Shown here piece by piece: positions 1 to 13,136 of a DNA stretch of 64,000 nt. A model generated the notes under the pieces. That model saw only the letters and a program-made list of their open reading frames with translations. It ran no database searches and was not told where the DNA came from. Within the stretch, counting starts at the first letter, position 1; the number at the start of each line of letters is the position of its first letter. The stretch lies in NCBI GenBank assembly GCA_030267565.1, contig BRXU01000003.1, forward strand, positions 6,795,001 through 6,859,000. The letters are read 5' to 3'. Both the position numbers and the translations under genes were made by a program. Origin of the DNA: Pleodorina starrii. Taxonomy: Eukaryota; Chlorophyta; Chlorophyceae; Chlamydomonadales; Volvocaceae.

Positions 1-2890
1 AGCGGCCCATGGACGGTGTGGGAGCCGCGTGGTTCGCGGTGGGGGTAGAATAATGGTGGCCATGGAGCCATGAGAAAAGAGTGTGCGACTGTGAGGGCGT
101 CGCTTGCCTTATGACGTGCTGTACACACGGTTAGAAGGTATATGGCTAAAACGTTATCCATCCATCCGTGCAAACCCAACCTCAGGGGAATACACTCAAG
201 GAACAGCACCCTATCTCACACTCAGCTGCCCCATGCACATGCATCATGCCTTCATAAATTTGCTCCCACTGCAGCGGTTCCCATGGAGACCCAAGTCCTG
301 ATCGTTTCAATTCTCCAGTGAGTTCCTGGTAAGGACACCGCCCGTGCCTCGGCCATTAAACATATTGTATCACTTATAAGGTGGAGATAACCGGCCCAAG
401 GCACAGGCCCTTCAGCGCCATACTGCACGCAAACACCCGCCAACTAAGGCGGGACTTCAAACCTTTGGTCGTGCAGATTCAAAGTTTCAATAGTAGACAC
501 AATACAGATATTGTCCAACGCTGTATCGCAGCCGGATATCAGACGCTCCCAGTCACGATCGGCGCCCCCATCGAACCTCTGTGGCCTCAGAGGGCACGTA
601 GGAGGCAGCAAGAAGCCCCTCCAACGCATGGTATCAGGACAGAGAGTCAACCCAAAAAACCACAACCCTACACGGAGCTTTGGTCCCGCGCCAGATGCAG
701 ATGGCTCACCTCAGAGACGTCGACACCCCGCCCGCTCCTGCTGGAATCCCCAAGCCGCTCAGCCCAAGCTCCTCTCAAGAAGAACTCCCAAAACCCGCTC
801 CAACCTACTCCAAGCAATCCCTTTGTAACTTATCCAGCCAAGGGTGTTCCGTGTTAGGGTACGCTAAGCGCAAAACGTGCCAGACAAGGTTCCTGGCATA
901 TGTTGGTACCACTAGGAATTGCAACCGCCTAAAGTTTCCTACTTGCCGCAAACGTGACGTCGCGAAAGACGGAAAGGGGCATGAGTGCGAACGGCGGCGT
1001 GTACTAATTTCATTCAGGATAAACAATGTTGTGAAGTATGAAAGTCCACTGCAGTTATTGACTTCTGGGTCATGTCGATTTCGCTGTGCACTACCCGAGG
1101 TGCCGTCCATCCTGCCGGTACACCCATTCGGCCACTCGGCCAGTTTTCGGCCACTCTCCGGCATCCAAGTAACTTCAGGCGCTGTGTCTCCTATTATTGT
1201 CATTTTTGTAGGCTCAATTTGTAAGGGTTGCTGCGCGTGTCTGGCACTGAAATGCATCAAACTCTGGTCGGAGGCTCCTGGAGGCTTGGCCGGGTCGGGC
1301 GCGACGCAGTCTGAAAGCTGCAGCGAGCCGAACTGTCGTTCCGTCAGCCGTTCACTTGCATTGTGTGACCAAGAAATCCTTGCTGAGCTTATAGCATAGC
1401 ATGGATCTGGCTTGAAGCTGAGCTCGCGTTCCGTCGCCGGCTGGCTCGGACCCGGGCGGGAGGGTCCTGAATCGGGCCTCACGCGCCCCCTGCGCCTCGC
1501 GGCATTGCCCCAGAGCTGCTCTCATGTTCGTCACAATCTGCCCATGCGTGTGCATCAAGACGTGCATGATAGACAGGCGCGCAGCTCAGCCACTCGCAAG
1601 CGCATACAACTGTGGCCCTAACGCCCTATCGGTCTCCTGCCTCGGGCGGCTGGCAACGACCGGGCGCGCATCCCACGTGCCGGAATACACGCGCGGTTGA
1701 CCGGCGGAATCAGAACCCACCTATCCCTCCGCCACGTCATTAAATCTGCATGTTCCAATCTCAAGTACCTGCCCACGCGACGAAGTGCGATTCAGTAACG
1801 TTGAGCGTGCCCAGTCGAGCCCCGCTCTGCCCGCGCTGAGTGACAGCCCTTGCCCGTACCCATCACCTCCCTGCCCAAGGCGGCCCCCCATTACGGCTCC
1901 GGCTGACCTGGCATAGGTATCCTGCTTCATCAGACGGTGATGTGATGGCCCTAGGCGCGCTGCGGCACTGACAGCTTGACCCCCGCCTGTCACCTAAGGC
2001 ACCCCCATCTGTCAGCGGCCCCGGTGACACGGACGACTCATGCACCAGGCGCCTGTCGTGGATCACCGAGGGTCCCCCCCGAAAACAAGGCCGCCGACTC
2101 CCTCGCCGTAGGCTCCAACATTCTCCATTGCTTCAGCATTCACTGCCTACGAATACACGCGCTATAGTAGCCCTCAGTCGGCTTTCCACATTGGGACGGA
2201 CGGTCCCCGAGAGTGCATCTGACCTGACCTGACCCGACTCGACCCACATGGGATTCCGCGTCCAAGGGCCAGTCGTCCAACGCTGTCCCGCAGCCACTCC
2301 ATCAGAATAGGAAGAACGTACAAGCGGCCAAACGAATCTCTTCCCCCGACGTTTTAGCGCATTGAGGCACTCTGCCATTGCTCTGTCGTCGTTTGTGTCC
2401 TGATTGACCCGTGGGTCGGCGTCAAGCCACGGTTCAGCTGTTGGCGTTTTCGCCAGGCCACAGCGGCGACGAGCGTTCCGGCCACCAAGCCGCGCGGCCA
2501 CCAGGCTATCAGGGCATCTTGCTCTGCGCCTCATTGTCGCCGGCGCCCGGTTGTCCTGGAGGTGGAAAAGGTCTCAGCGATCAGCGTCAGCGCAAGTCAA
2601 CAGCGCGGCACGCAACAAGGGCGATACGAGGTGGTGGCGGCGCACATCGGCCTGTCAGACTCAAGACCTCACATAGGACACTCGCGAAGCGGCCCACCAC
2701 ATCGCGCCGCCGCCGTCAGTGACACATCAGCGCAGACCTGCCGGCTCAACCTGGCTGTAGATTGTACTCGGAAGGTCTGCACCACAATTCTTTTGCGGTC
2801 ATCGCTGGCCCGCCTGCCAAGCAGCCAATCGCGGCACAACTGCTGAATCCCAGGGTTGCCTTAACGCCGTGTGCATCCATCCACCACTCC
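1..2890. other. No supported gene; unassigned sequence
   Basis: Open frames of 200-240 codons occur on both strands (about 680-1399 plus, 805-1482 minus), but they overlap, lack recognisable motifs and are no longer than expected in this base composition. The last part (from about 2400) grades into the GC-rich 5' region of the next gene and may hold its promoter and 5' UTR. I see no RNA gene and no long repeat. Confidence 0.4.
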
Positions 2891-5800
2891 ATGGGTCGCC
2901 TGAAAGGTCTGGCTTGGCTGTGCGGCACCCGGCAATTTCATGACCTCGAACAGCCGCAGCTGCAAATCGAAGCGGCGGAGGCGGAGGGGGCGAGGGAGCT
3001 GCAGCGCCAACGAAGCAGTCAGCCCCACAAGCGAAAACCCGCCGCCGCCGCCGCCGCCGCAGATGGGTGTAGCAGCGGCCCCGGCAGCGGCCCGGAAGGC
3101 GGCCGCGGCAGCAGCAGCACCGGCCTCGCAAGCAGCAGAAACACCCGCACCAGCGCCGCCGCCGCCGCCGCCGCCGCAAGGAGCGGATCCTCCTTTGCGG
3201 CGCCAGCGGCGGCGGCCGCCGCCGCCGCCGCCGCCAGCGGCGGCTTGCGGACAACGTTCTCCCTCCCAGAGGACTGCTCTGACAGTCTGTCTTCAGTTCC
3301 CGTATCAGAGGCGGTGTTTGGCCTCGCCAGTCGCGCCTCAGCACCCACGATGCCGCTGGGCGCCCTTCATGGCGCCGGCGCCGGCGCCGGCGGTGAGGCC
3401 GCATCCTCCCTGGAGGGCCGCTCGATCAGCGGCGTGTTGATTCTGCGGCCAATGGCGACAGGGCCGCAGCCTCCATCGGGCAGCCGCGCCAGCGTCACGC
3501 GCAAGTGAGTTTTGGGGGCAGGTGCAGTCAGGGTGCTGGGGCCGGCAGCAGCCGGCGCTGTGCAAGGAGGATACGTCAGGCTGGTCGCGGCAGCTGGCTT
3601 TCGGAACCAGTGGAATGCAGCATGTATGGCATCGCCTACCCCACAGGCTCCGTTTGAAGTCTTGGCGGGGTGTGTCCTTGTGTGTGTGTGTGTGTCCATA
3701 GCCAGGGGTGGCCACACCTCTCTCGCCCTGCGCCTCCCCTCCAATGCGCGTCATGCATCCTGCTGCCACTGTCCGCCCGCACCTCATCCACGGGCCGCTG
3801 TGCCTCTCCTTCCCTCCTGAGCCTCCCGCCCCATGGCGCCCCCGGCTCGACAGGCGATTCAATCCGGTCAAGAGCGTGCCTGCGAACCTCAACAAGGCCG
3901 CCAGCAGCGGCAGCACCGCGGCGGCAGCGGCGGCGGCGGCGGCGCCAGGCTCCACCGCCACCACCCTTCCCACGTCACCGTCATCAGGGCTGCGCCGCGA
4001 GCCGTCGCTATCGGCGGCTTCGGAGCGGTCGTCGTACAGCAGCAGTTTGCTGCTGGCGGCGTTTGACCGGCATGAGACGCGCAGGTGCGGGGGCGGGGAG
4101 CGGGGGCGGGCGTGGCGGACGCGGTAGGTGTGGCGGCGCCGCTGGCTGCTGGTGATTGCTCGAAAATTCCACGTCGGACCCCAGCTCGTATGCCCCACCT
4201 CGACGTTTCGTAAACCGACCAACCGACCCAACGACCAACCGACCAACCGACTTCAGGGTGTTCATAACCGACAGCGCGATGGGCGACACTGCCAGCAGCG
4301 GCTCCGGAACCTCCTCCTCAGAGGCGGCGCTGCGGGGGCACGGAGGGTTGGTTCGCGGCGCCGCCGCCGGCGGCGGCCGCAGCGCCTCCTTCACGCCAGC
4401 GTCGACCTCGACGGCGGCGGCCGCGGCGGCGGCGGCGACGGCAGGGGCTTTCTCCGGGCGGTCTGCACGGTCCGCCTCCGCTTCGTCGCTGCTGGGGGGT
4501 GCGGCAGCGGTGGCGGCGAAGCAGGGCGCGGAGGGAGCTGGCGGCAAGGGAGGCGGAGGCGGCGCCGACGGCGCGGAGGCGGCGGCGTTGGCGGCGGCGC
4601 GGGAGTTCTGCGAGGCCTTTCTGCGCGCGCTGGCGTCGGGGGATTCCAGGTGCGGTACCTCTGGCACGCTTGGCGGTCGGTCATAACGCCTTGTTTTGGG
4701 TTTCTTGCCGGACTGGCCTCTTGCCGCGGCGCCTCGGCTTCACGCACACGGCGGGCGCCGATAGGACCCTTGGACCCGCTTGCATGCCTGCACGAGCAGC
4801 ACGTGCATCCGATGCGAGCGACTCGTGCCGCAGCTGGCGGAGTTGTGGCACTGCGGACCTGCCGCGGCCGGCGGCGGCTGGCGGCCGACGGCGGGCGCGT
4901 CAGCAGGCCCGATCCCGTCTCCGTTTAAGTCCTACCCCGCGCTCCTGACACGGAACGCCGCCTTGACTCGCCTTACTCGTCTGCAGGTGGGGCAGTGACC
5001 CGCGGGTCGGCGGTCTCTTCGCGGAGAGCGCCCGCATGCTCACCCACGACGGACAGCTCTTCGTGGGCCGCACCGCCATCATCCGCCGCCTCAATGCAGG
5101 TAGAAAAGGCGGTGTGTAGGGCAGTGCACGCAGGCTGTTTTTTGTTGGTCGTTGGGGGTCGTTAGCCGCTCAGGGAACCCCAACGGAAAAGAGTGGTTGT
5201 GTTCCCGACAGAGCAGGCATCAGGTAGTCTGATACCTCTTGCGGTAGGCTGATACCTGATACCTGATACCTGATACCTAGTCTGAAACCAACGCGTTCAG
5301 TAGAACAGGGAGACTACCCGGGGACTACGTAAGTCTTTGACATAAGCTTAGCTTCTTGGCATCCGGTTCAGCTCCGGGCGCCCCTGCCTCCCCATCGCGC
5401 CCCACCCATATCGCCCCCAGGAATGGAGCAGCTGCACAAGATGCTGGGGGCAGTGCCCAACGGCGGCGCGGACGAGGATAAAGCCGCCGGCGGTGCCGCC
5501 CCGGAGGCGACGGCCGCGTCCGCGGGAGCGGATGGGGCGGAGCGGACGACGGCTGCGGCTGCGGCTGCCAGCAGCAGCAAGGTGCAGCAGCTGGCGGACA
5601 AGGTGCGCACCCCGCGTCGACAAGACCCCCGAGTCGACAAGGGGCTGTGCAGGGGGCAGGCCGCCGTGCAGGGGCCGCCGGCGGAAGTATTACTGTTATT
5701 TAGGCCGCAGAGGGCGGAAGGCGGAATGCCGGGCGTGCGTGGCCGCTGCTGCTGCGGAATGACCTTTTCCACAATGCCGCAAGGCAGTTCACCCCTCATA

Positions 5801-6330
5801 CTGCCGCACCGTTTCCCACACCGCCTATCACCGCGCCATCCCTCCACACCGACCGCCGCCGCATCCCCGCACACCCGCCCGCGCTGTTCCTAGTTCCCCC
5901 GCTCCGGAACCGCACCGCCCCCTCCGCTCCGCCCTGCCCTGTCTCCACTCCTCTCCTCCCTCTCGGACCGCAGGTTCAGCATTCCCTGGACCTACAGCTC
6001 GTCCCCAAGGAGGCCGCTGCCGCCGCCGCAGCCAAGAAGCGTCGTAAGGGCGGCGGCGGCGGCGGCGGCGGCATCCTGCGCCGCTTCCTCAGCATGAAAA
6101 GCACCGCCTCCGGCGGCGGCGGCGGCGGCAAGACCGCCGTACACAGCAGCCGCAGCACAGGCAACCTCAGCAGCGTCTCCGGCACCTCAGGCGGCAGCCG
6201 CGGCGGCAGCTCCTCGATCGCGGTGGTGGCGACGTACCAGTTCCGATACGGGCTGCGTCGCTTCAAGCTGCAAGACCACTTCGCGCTGCGCGACGGCCTC
6301 ATCGTTCGCCTGAAGCGCACACGGGGGTGA
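2891..6330 (+). CDS. Low-complexity protein with split C-terminal NTF2/SnoaL-like domain
   Basis: Six exons join in frame: 2891-3504, 3854-4084, 4257-4649, 4996-5099, 5421-5602 and 5974-6330, giving 626 residues. The first 390 residues are mostly Ala, Gly, Ser and Pro. A conserved-looking block starts with REFCEAFLRALASGD (about 398-412) and continues with LFAESARMLTHDGQLFVGR and IIRRLN. It resumes at the C-terminus with VATYQFRYGLRRFKLQDHF and LRDGLIVRL. That helix-then-sheet pattern fits the NTF2-like/SnoaL superfamily, here interrupted by poly-Ala and poly-Gly insertions. Function cannot be given from the fold alone. The start at 2891 is the first ATG in the open stretch of exon 1, and an upstream exon is possible. 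Splice phases agree at all five junctions. The gene converges with the RCC1 gene. Confidence 0.7.
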
Positions 6331-7140
6331 ACTGAGCGGGGCCGCCGGCGCGTGGTATCGTCAGGAGACGAGGTTCGCCCCGGCCTAAGACGAGGGCACC
6401 CGCGAACCGGTGGCGATCGGTGGTGGTTGTTATAAGGAAGATGCGGCAGCGGAGGGACGGAGGCGACGGGAGGGGCGCGGGTTGTAGTGGTAGGGGGTGT
6501 GACCGGTCGAGGGTGCAAGGTGGGGAAGGGTCGAGGGGCTTCTGGCTGGGGTGGGAGGTGTGGGGTGCGATTCAGGTCGGGAGGGGGAGGGGCGGGGATT
6601 GAGCTGTGCCTGGCTTGCCTACCACGTGTGGCTGGGTGTCAGGCAAATGCCGCAGTTGAGGTGCTGGGGGGTGCGAGGATGACGGATCACGGAGTACCGG
6701 TAGTTGTTGTAGGGGTGCGCGGCTACACACGGCTTGGCTGTATGTATGTGTGTTTGTGTGCTGCGGTACAAATTGCTGCGCACTGCTGGAATGGTGATAC
6801 GGTGCTGGGGACTCGCTGGGCGACGGCGGGTTGGTCACTCGGCAGCCGACGGAACGTCATCTGGTCACGCCTCGTCGGAATGGGGGGAGCACTTGAGATC
6901 GTTCGTCCAAAAGTGTGTAATCGAAATCTGTCCGCTGTCCACTTGTGCGGGTGGCCGGGTGGCCAGGGGAGAATGATAGTTGGAAATCCAAACGCACCGG
7001 TACGTCTACTTGAGAGGAGCAAAGAGCAGGCAGCACCTGCGCTACCTTCAGCATCAGATGTCGTCGCCTCCGTACAGCCCTGCGTCCGTACAACCCTGCG
7101 TCCCCGAATGCCGTACATGAGCTCTTGAGCTGCCGCAGCT
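6331..7140. other. Intergenic/3' UTR between convergent genes
   Basis: This stretch lies between the stop codons of the NTF2-like gene (plus) and the RCC1-repeat gene (minus). It should hold both 3' UTRs. A TGTAA at 6916-6920 on the plus strand is a candidate polyadenylation signal of the green-algal type for the upstream gene, about 590 bases after its stop. I see no other gene. Confidence 0.5.
6916..6920 (+). terminator. Candidate TGTAA polyadenylation signal
   Basis: TGTAA is the usual poly(A) signal in Chlamydomonas-type algae. This is the first clear copy downstream of the stop at 6330, so it may end that transcript. It is a five-base motif, so chance occurrence is possible. Confidence 0.35.
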
Positions 7141-10100
7141 TCACAGTCTGCAATGGTCGCCGCCGTCCTGGACACACACCGTAAAGCCGGCGCCGCAAGC
7201 CACGGTACGGCAGCGAACGCCGCCGCCGCCGCCGCCCCCGCCGTGGCCGCCCGGTGCCCGGGCACTAATTCCCTCCGAGGCGCAACCCTCGCTTGACGCC
7301 TCCGGCACGTCCCCACGTCGCGCATCCCCACCCCGCCATTCGACAGCCGCCACCTCCGTCGCCGCCGTCGCCGCCGTCGCCGCCGCCGGATCGCCCCTGC
7401 ACCTGCCGGCGGCTATGTACGGCAGCATGTCGACCTGCTCCGGAACCCAGCGCGTCCGCGTGTCGCCATGGCCCAGCTGGCCGTGCTCGCCCCAGCCCCA
7501 CGTGAAGACGCGGCCGTCGTACAGTACGGCAGCGCAGTGCTCCGAGCCGGCGGCCACGCTGCGGCTCGGGCCCGGCAGCGGCACAGGCAGCGGCTCGGAG
7601 CTGGCGGCGACCGCCTCCACCACCGCTTCCGCCGCCGCCTCCGCCGCCGCCGCCGCCGCCGCCTGCTTCGGTGCTGCCTGACCTGACGGCGTCAAGAACG
7701 TCGACCCGCTCGCCGACCGATCCAGACACAACACCGGCGGTGGTGCCACCGACGCCGGCGCCGGCGCCGGCGGCGGCGGCGGCGGTCTCGCCAGCTGTCC
7801 GTTCCTGTTGCTGCCCCAGGTCCACACGACCCCCCGGGAGTCCAGAGCCACCGCGTGGTGCCAACCCAGCGAGACCTGCGGACAGTCACACACAGTCACA
7901 CACATGAACACAGTCACGAACACACATGAACCACGTACGCACACAGTCACACGGACACACACATACACGAACACAGTCACACGGACACACACACGAACAC
8001 ACAGTCATATACATATACACACGCGCGTCGTGTCATGTCATGTCAACGGCGGCGGCCGCGACGGTGGCGGCAGCATCACGTCAAGGACAGCGGCGGCGGT
8101 GGCGACAGGGTTGGGGTGGTGGGCGCACACCCCCGAATTGGGCTGACGGAGGGACGGAGGGACAGAGGTGGATGGAGGGACGGGGTCGGCACCGGAGGGG
8201 ATACGCATGAGGGAGGGACGCGGCGCACTCACTCACCATGCGCCACACGGGCCCCGCATCGGCCGGCGGGGAGGTGCGCATGGGCCTTGGAGCCGCCACT
8301 TCCGTCGGGTACCCGCAATCCGGCGGCGGCATCGCCCGTCCCCACACGAACAGCCGCCCCACGCAGTCGATCACGGCGCTCCGGTCCCCCCCGCCGTACA
8401 CCTGTGCAACGCGTGTGGCAACGTGCCGCATCGGCGAGAAGCGGCAGCAGCGGCAGCAGCAGCAGAAACAGGCTGACCCAACGAGCGGGGATGAAAGCAA
8501 GATGAACGGCCGCGACTGAACGGAGTCGAGCAGCAGTGCAGCGGTGCCGTGCAGTGCAGTGCAGTGCAGTGCAGTGCAGGTTCAATCTCCTGAAAGTCAC
8601 CCTAATCCTGAAAGCCACCCTAACGACCCAACAAACGGTGCTGATATTATGTCTCCGACGTGGGAGGGAAAACGCCATCGGCTGCGCCCGCCGCGCCCAC
8701 GTCCTGCCGTACCCTTTGCAATGGTAGGCACCTCCACCGCTCCACCGCTCCCCACTCGACCCCGAATCTCTCCCTTTCCGCACCTCAGCACTCCCGCAGC
8801 GCACATACCTGCAGCGGCGGCGCCGCCGTCGGCCCCTCCATCCGATGTACGACAACGGGACGCCAATGAACCGTTGGCGGGCGACCGCCACTGCCACTGC
8901 CGCCGCCGCCGCCGCCGCGCCTCACGCGACTGCTTCCGCTGGCGGCGCCGCCGCCGCCGCCGCCGCCGCTGCCTTTGCGCCCCGTCACCCCCATTGCCGC
9001 ACGCGGCTCTTCCATTTTCGCCCTTGCGGCTGTCGGGCCTGTCTCTCTCCCGCCGCCTCCGCCGCCTCCGCCGCCTCCGCCGCCTCCGCCGCCGCCAGGC
9101 TCCACCGCGTGACAGCCCGCAGCGGCGCCCAGCTGCAGCCGCCGGTTGGATCCAAAGCCGTACACCACAGCCGCAGCGACCCACGGGTCATCATCGTCCC
9201 CGCGGGGCTCCACATCGTATCTGCCGCCTCCGCCTCCGCTGCCGCCCGCTCCACCATTTCTCGTTCCACCGCTGCCGCCTCCGCTGCCGCCTCCGCTGCC
9301 GCCTCCGCTGCCGCTGCCGCTGCCGCCTCCGCTGCCGCTGCCGCTCCCGCAGCCGTCGCCGCCTCGAGCCACCGGCCCCGCGGCTGCCACCAGCGAGTGC
9401 CACATCCCGGCTGCCACGGAGGTCACCCGCCAGCGGCGGTGGGGCGGCAGCGGTGGGGCGGCCGGCAGTGGCGGGGCGGGCAGCGACAGCGGCAGCGGGC
9501 GTGGTGTGGCTGCTGCGACGACGGCCGGGCCCAGCCCCAGCTGCCCTCGCTCGCCCCTGCCGGCCACCAGCACCTGACCGCAACCTGCGCATGTGTGTGT
9601 ATGTATATATGTGTATATGTGTGTACGTGCGTATGTGTGTGTACGTGCGTATGTGTGTATATGTGTATATGTGTGTACGTGCGTATGTGTGTGTACGTGC
9701 GTATGTGTGTGTATGTGTATGTCCACAACGCAGGAGCAGAAGCGCTGTGCTTGTTTGTTTGTGTTTCGTCCACGATGGGGCAGAATGTGTGTACTGGTAT
9801 GTGAGAGTACTGGTATTGGTAACTGGTATTGGTAACTGGTACATGGGAGGTCCATGGCAGGGGCGGAAACGAAGCCCTCATGGGCGGAAGAGTGCCTTCA
9901 CGTGAGCGTGTGTGTGCCTGTGTGGGTAGGTGGGTAGGTGTGCCTGTCCTCCTACGACACCAGCAACAGCCAACTCCTAACTGACTGACTGCGCAACTTC
10001 CCAACCGCAAAACCCTTGAGCCGTGTGCCCCCGCCCGCAGCCCACCCGTGAGAAACACGGTGTGCTCCCAGCCACAGGCCACTTGCCGTACTCGCCGTAC

Positions 10101-10952
10101 ATCCGCCGGCATGACCAGGCGCCGCGGCGACGGCAGCACGTGAAGGGCCTCCGCCTCCTCCTCCTCCTCCCCGCCGCCCCCACCTCCTCCTCCTCCTCCT
10201 CCTCCTCCACCACCTCCGTTGCCGCCGCCGCCGCCGCCGCTGCTGCCCCCCGCCAAGCCAACTGCGGCGCGATGATCCCTGGTGGCCGACGCGGCGGCGG
10301 CGGTGGCGGCCACCAGGGGGGCGCTGCGGCTAAAGGCCAGGTCGTTGTGCGGCGGCGGCTGTGGCGGCGGCTGGACCGGCGGCTGGACCGGTGGCAGTTG
10401 CGGTCCGGGCCGGGGGGGTCGGAGGGGCCCTTCGGTCTGCGTCGTGCCCCCGGCCGACCCCCAGGCGCCCGCCGCGTCGAGGCCCCAGGTCCAAACGGGG
10501 CCGCCGTACACGCTGTCGTTCTGCCCTTCCTCTGCGTCCACATTATCATCATCTTCTTCTTCATTATCATCTTCGTCATCATCATCGTTATTGTCATAAC
10601 GGTGCGGCCCAACCGGGTGCCGCCACACCCGCTGCTGCTGCCACCAGGCAACTGCGTGATTGCCGCCGCAACTCACGAGCACCCGGGACGATGTCGTGCG
10701 TGTCGTACATGCCGGCGACGGGCCGCCGTCGCCGTCGCCGCCGCCGTCGCCGCCACTCCCACCGCCAGCGCGGCTGATCTGATCCCAATCCCGATCCCGA
10801 TCCGAAACCGAATCCGGATCTGGATCTTGCAACGGCGGTAGCCTGATCGGCACTGGAGTCTCCGAGTCCTCCAGCCGCCCGGTGGCGAGCTGCCCCGAGG
10901 TCCCGGCTCCGAAACCCCACAGGGCCGCCCCCGGGAATTCGCGGGACTTCAT
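7141..10952 (-). CDS. RCC1-repeat (regulator of chromosome condensation-like) protein
   Basis: Four exons on the minus strand (10952-10046, 9584-8809, 8401-8237, 7875-7141) give exactly 861 codons including the stop (860 residues). RCC1 blade signatures recur. They include ALWGFGAGTSGQLATG near the N-terminus, ACGWEHTVFLTG joined across the first intron to CGQVLVAGRGERGQLGLG, VAAGMWHSLVAA, DRSAVIDCVGRLFVWG, SLGWHHAVALDSRGVVWTWG and AAGSEHCAAVLYDGRVFTWG. The RCC1 fold is a seven-blade propeller used in guanine-nucleotide exchange or as a protein-binding scaffold. Nothing here shows which role applies, and no kinase, FYVE or BTB domain is visible. Long Gly, Ala, Pro and acidic (Asp/Glu near residues 120-150) insertions sit between blades. 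The start at 10952 is an ATG directly before the first blade. The acceptor of the third exon (8401) is the least certain boundary. Confidence 0.88.
8549..8579. repeat. (GTGCA)6 microsatellite in RCC1 intron
   Basis: Six perfect copies of the 5-mer GTGCA lie in the second intron of the RCC1-repeat gene. They have no coding role. Confidence 0.9.
9593..9725. repeat. Tandem GT-rich/CGTGCGTATG repeat in RCC1 intron
   Basis: Imperfect tandem units built from GTGTGTACGTGCGTAT and GTGTATATGT fill the first intron of the RCC1-repeat gene, next to the acceptor used by its second exon. The alternation of purine and pyrimidine is almost unbroken over about 130 bases. Confidence 0.9.
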
Positions 10953-11928
10953 TCGGGTTGAGACCCTCGGGACCTGATGAGCGATCGCAGGCGCTGCAAG
11001 AGAGTCACTGCGCAGCTGTTGCAGCTGTTGTACTGGGCCCCGATCGCGGCAGCGAGTGCAGCGCTCCGAAACCCCACAGGAACCCTAGGGGTAGCGGGAA
11101 AAGGGAAGACCGGCCGGCTGGCAGGGAGGCTGGCGGGCACCAGGAGGGGTGGAGGATGGAGGATGGAGGTGTGGGGCCCGCGGAGGAGGGCCAAGCCGGA
11201 CGAGCGCAGCGTGCGATGTCGGGCTGGGGCGTCTCTGCGCTTTCTTCTTGGGTCGTTGCGGTTGAGGGGATGCGGGAGGGGGGTGTAGGGGTGTAGGGAT
11301 GTAGGGGGGTGGTTCCACTGGCTGGTGACGGTGAGGAGGCGGCCGCGCGGCTTTACTGGAAGGGAGGGATGGCGATGGGCGTCAATCGCGCGTTGGTGTT
11401 GGACGAGGAAGCTGTCATGGGCGTGCTGCGAAGTCGTGACCGCGCAACCGGACGAGCACGCCCTGACGAACGGACTGCGGCGTGTGATATCAGTCAGAAT
11501 AATTACAGTATAAGAGACGGCAACAAATAAAGTTTAGGTATCATGTGCCTTGGGCTTGCAACAGTATACTTCCTTGGCGAAAAATGATGATGGATACGGC
11601 GTTGCGCACGTACTTCATACCGTGACGTTGGGTGGAGGCTTTGGGTGGAGGCTTTTACGCGTTGGGTGGAGGCTTTTATGCGCTCCAAAACCTTGGAGTA
11701 GCGGACGCATCCGTTTGTGCGGTGAACTGGTACTGCAGCTTGATAAACTTTTGCACGCAATAATTGGTTCTGAGAGTTATTCGTCGAACGTCACAGCGCT
11801 TGCAAACAACAGCTTCTTCACGCCATCTTTTGTGTCAATTCGGCTGGACATCGTGCTTTAATCGGTGATAATTGTATACTATTGAGCACATTAACTCTAG
11901 GTGGTGGACGGCGGTGGACCTTGGCTCT
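10953..11928. promoter_or_regulatory. Divergent intergenic region between RCC1 and propeller genes
   Basis: The start codons at 10952 (minus) and 11929 (plus) face away from each other, so this 976-base stretch should contain both promoters and 5' UTRs. No TATA box stands out. A short tandem repeat at 11628-11682 (unit about 21 bases, core TTGGGTGGAGGCTTTTA) lies about 250 bases before the plus-strand start. I see no gene in it. Confidence 0.5.
11628..11682. repeat. Short tandem repeat upstream of the propeller gene
   Basis: Two near-identical 21-base units and one truncated unit, each containing GTTGGGTGGAGGC, are arranged head to tail. Repeats this close to a start codon can be promoter elements, but nothing else supports that. 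Confidence 0.7.
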
Positions 11929-13102
11929 ATGAAGCAGTCGGCAGTACTCGCCACAGCGCTCGCGTTGGCGCTCTTCTTGCGCGTTTCGCACGTCTCTGGA
12001 CAATGGGTTCGTGGACTGGGAGAGAATCTTGCCGCAAACATCGCGAGCGACAACATGTACAGGTTCCGTGTGGCGGTCACACCGAGGCGCAACCTGGTCT
12101 ATGGCATCGACGCCGAGGAGAGCACCGTTGCCCAGTTCACTTTTAACCGCAGCAGCCGCGGCCTCGGAATCCCTGCCTGGTCTTCGCCGCCCATCCCCGG
12201 TCTGTCCGTCAAGCAGCCGGTTCTGAACGTAGACACTACTACGGACCAGGTTTACTTTATCCATCCTGCGGACGGAAAGATTTACTGCTACGACGCCAAC
12301 CTAAACTCATCCAGCCCCGTGTGGGTCTCGGCCTTTGTATGCTCGGCGCCGTCGGACACCGGAGACCAGGTGCGTACGAACGTGCGTGCTCGTCCCATGT
12401 GGCCTGTTTCATCATAATGTTGCTTTGGGGCAGCAGTCCTAGCGGCTTTCGTTTGTACGGTTACCATATTTAATTATATAAAAATGTTGAAGGAAGGGGA
12501 CGATTACGAACCATCCAGAGGTCGGAAGAACCAGCACTCAATCGCGCGCCCAGACGTCCAACCCGCCTGCGGCTTCAGGCTGGCATTCACGGTCCCACCG
12601 GCCCCGGGGCTGCAGAACCCCTTAGCGCCCTTAGCGCCCTACAGCAGCAGCCGAAGCTGCGGACGGCGGTGACGGGGGAGAAGTCACCGCAGGCCCGATG
12701 CAAGCACTGCTCCCGCCACCGTGTGTCAATCGCACTGGTGGGCTGGGCCGGCTGGCGGCATCATCCCCGCCCCCACCCGCCTGCCCCCAACCCCCAGATC
12801 CCAACCCCAGCCGCCTGCCCCCAACCCTAAAACCCTAAAACCCTAAAGCCCCACCCCCCGCTGCCTGCAGCACCTCCAAGCCTTCACCGCCAACGGCCAG
12901 CGGCTGCTGGCTCGCTGCAACAACAGTGTGGTGCTGCTGGGGCCCAGGGGCGCGCTCCTGAAGCAGTTCTCCTCGCCGAGCGTGAGGGCCTTTGTGAACG
13001 CATCTGACCTGGCGGCGCCACTGCCCGTATTCAGCAACTTCACCCGGGTGGGTGGGTGGGTGGGTGGGTGGGTCGTTCACTGCCCACGCGGCGCTATTGC
13101 CT

Positions 13103-13136
<34 letters not shown>

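Noticed and set aside
8544..9905. 453-codon open frame on the plus strand
   Set aside because: It is antisense to the well-supported RCC1-repeat exons. GC-rich Ala/Gly/Pro codons leave all frames open, and the translation is Arg/Pro-rich without motifs.
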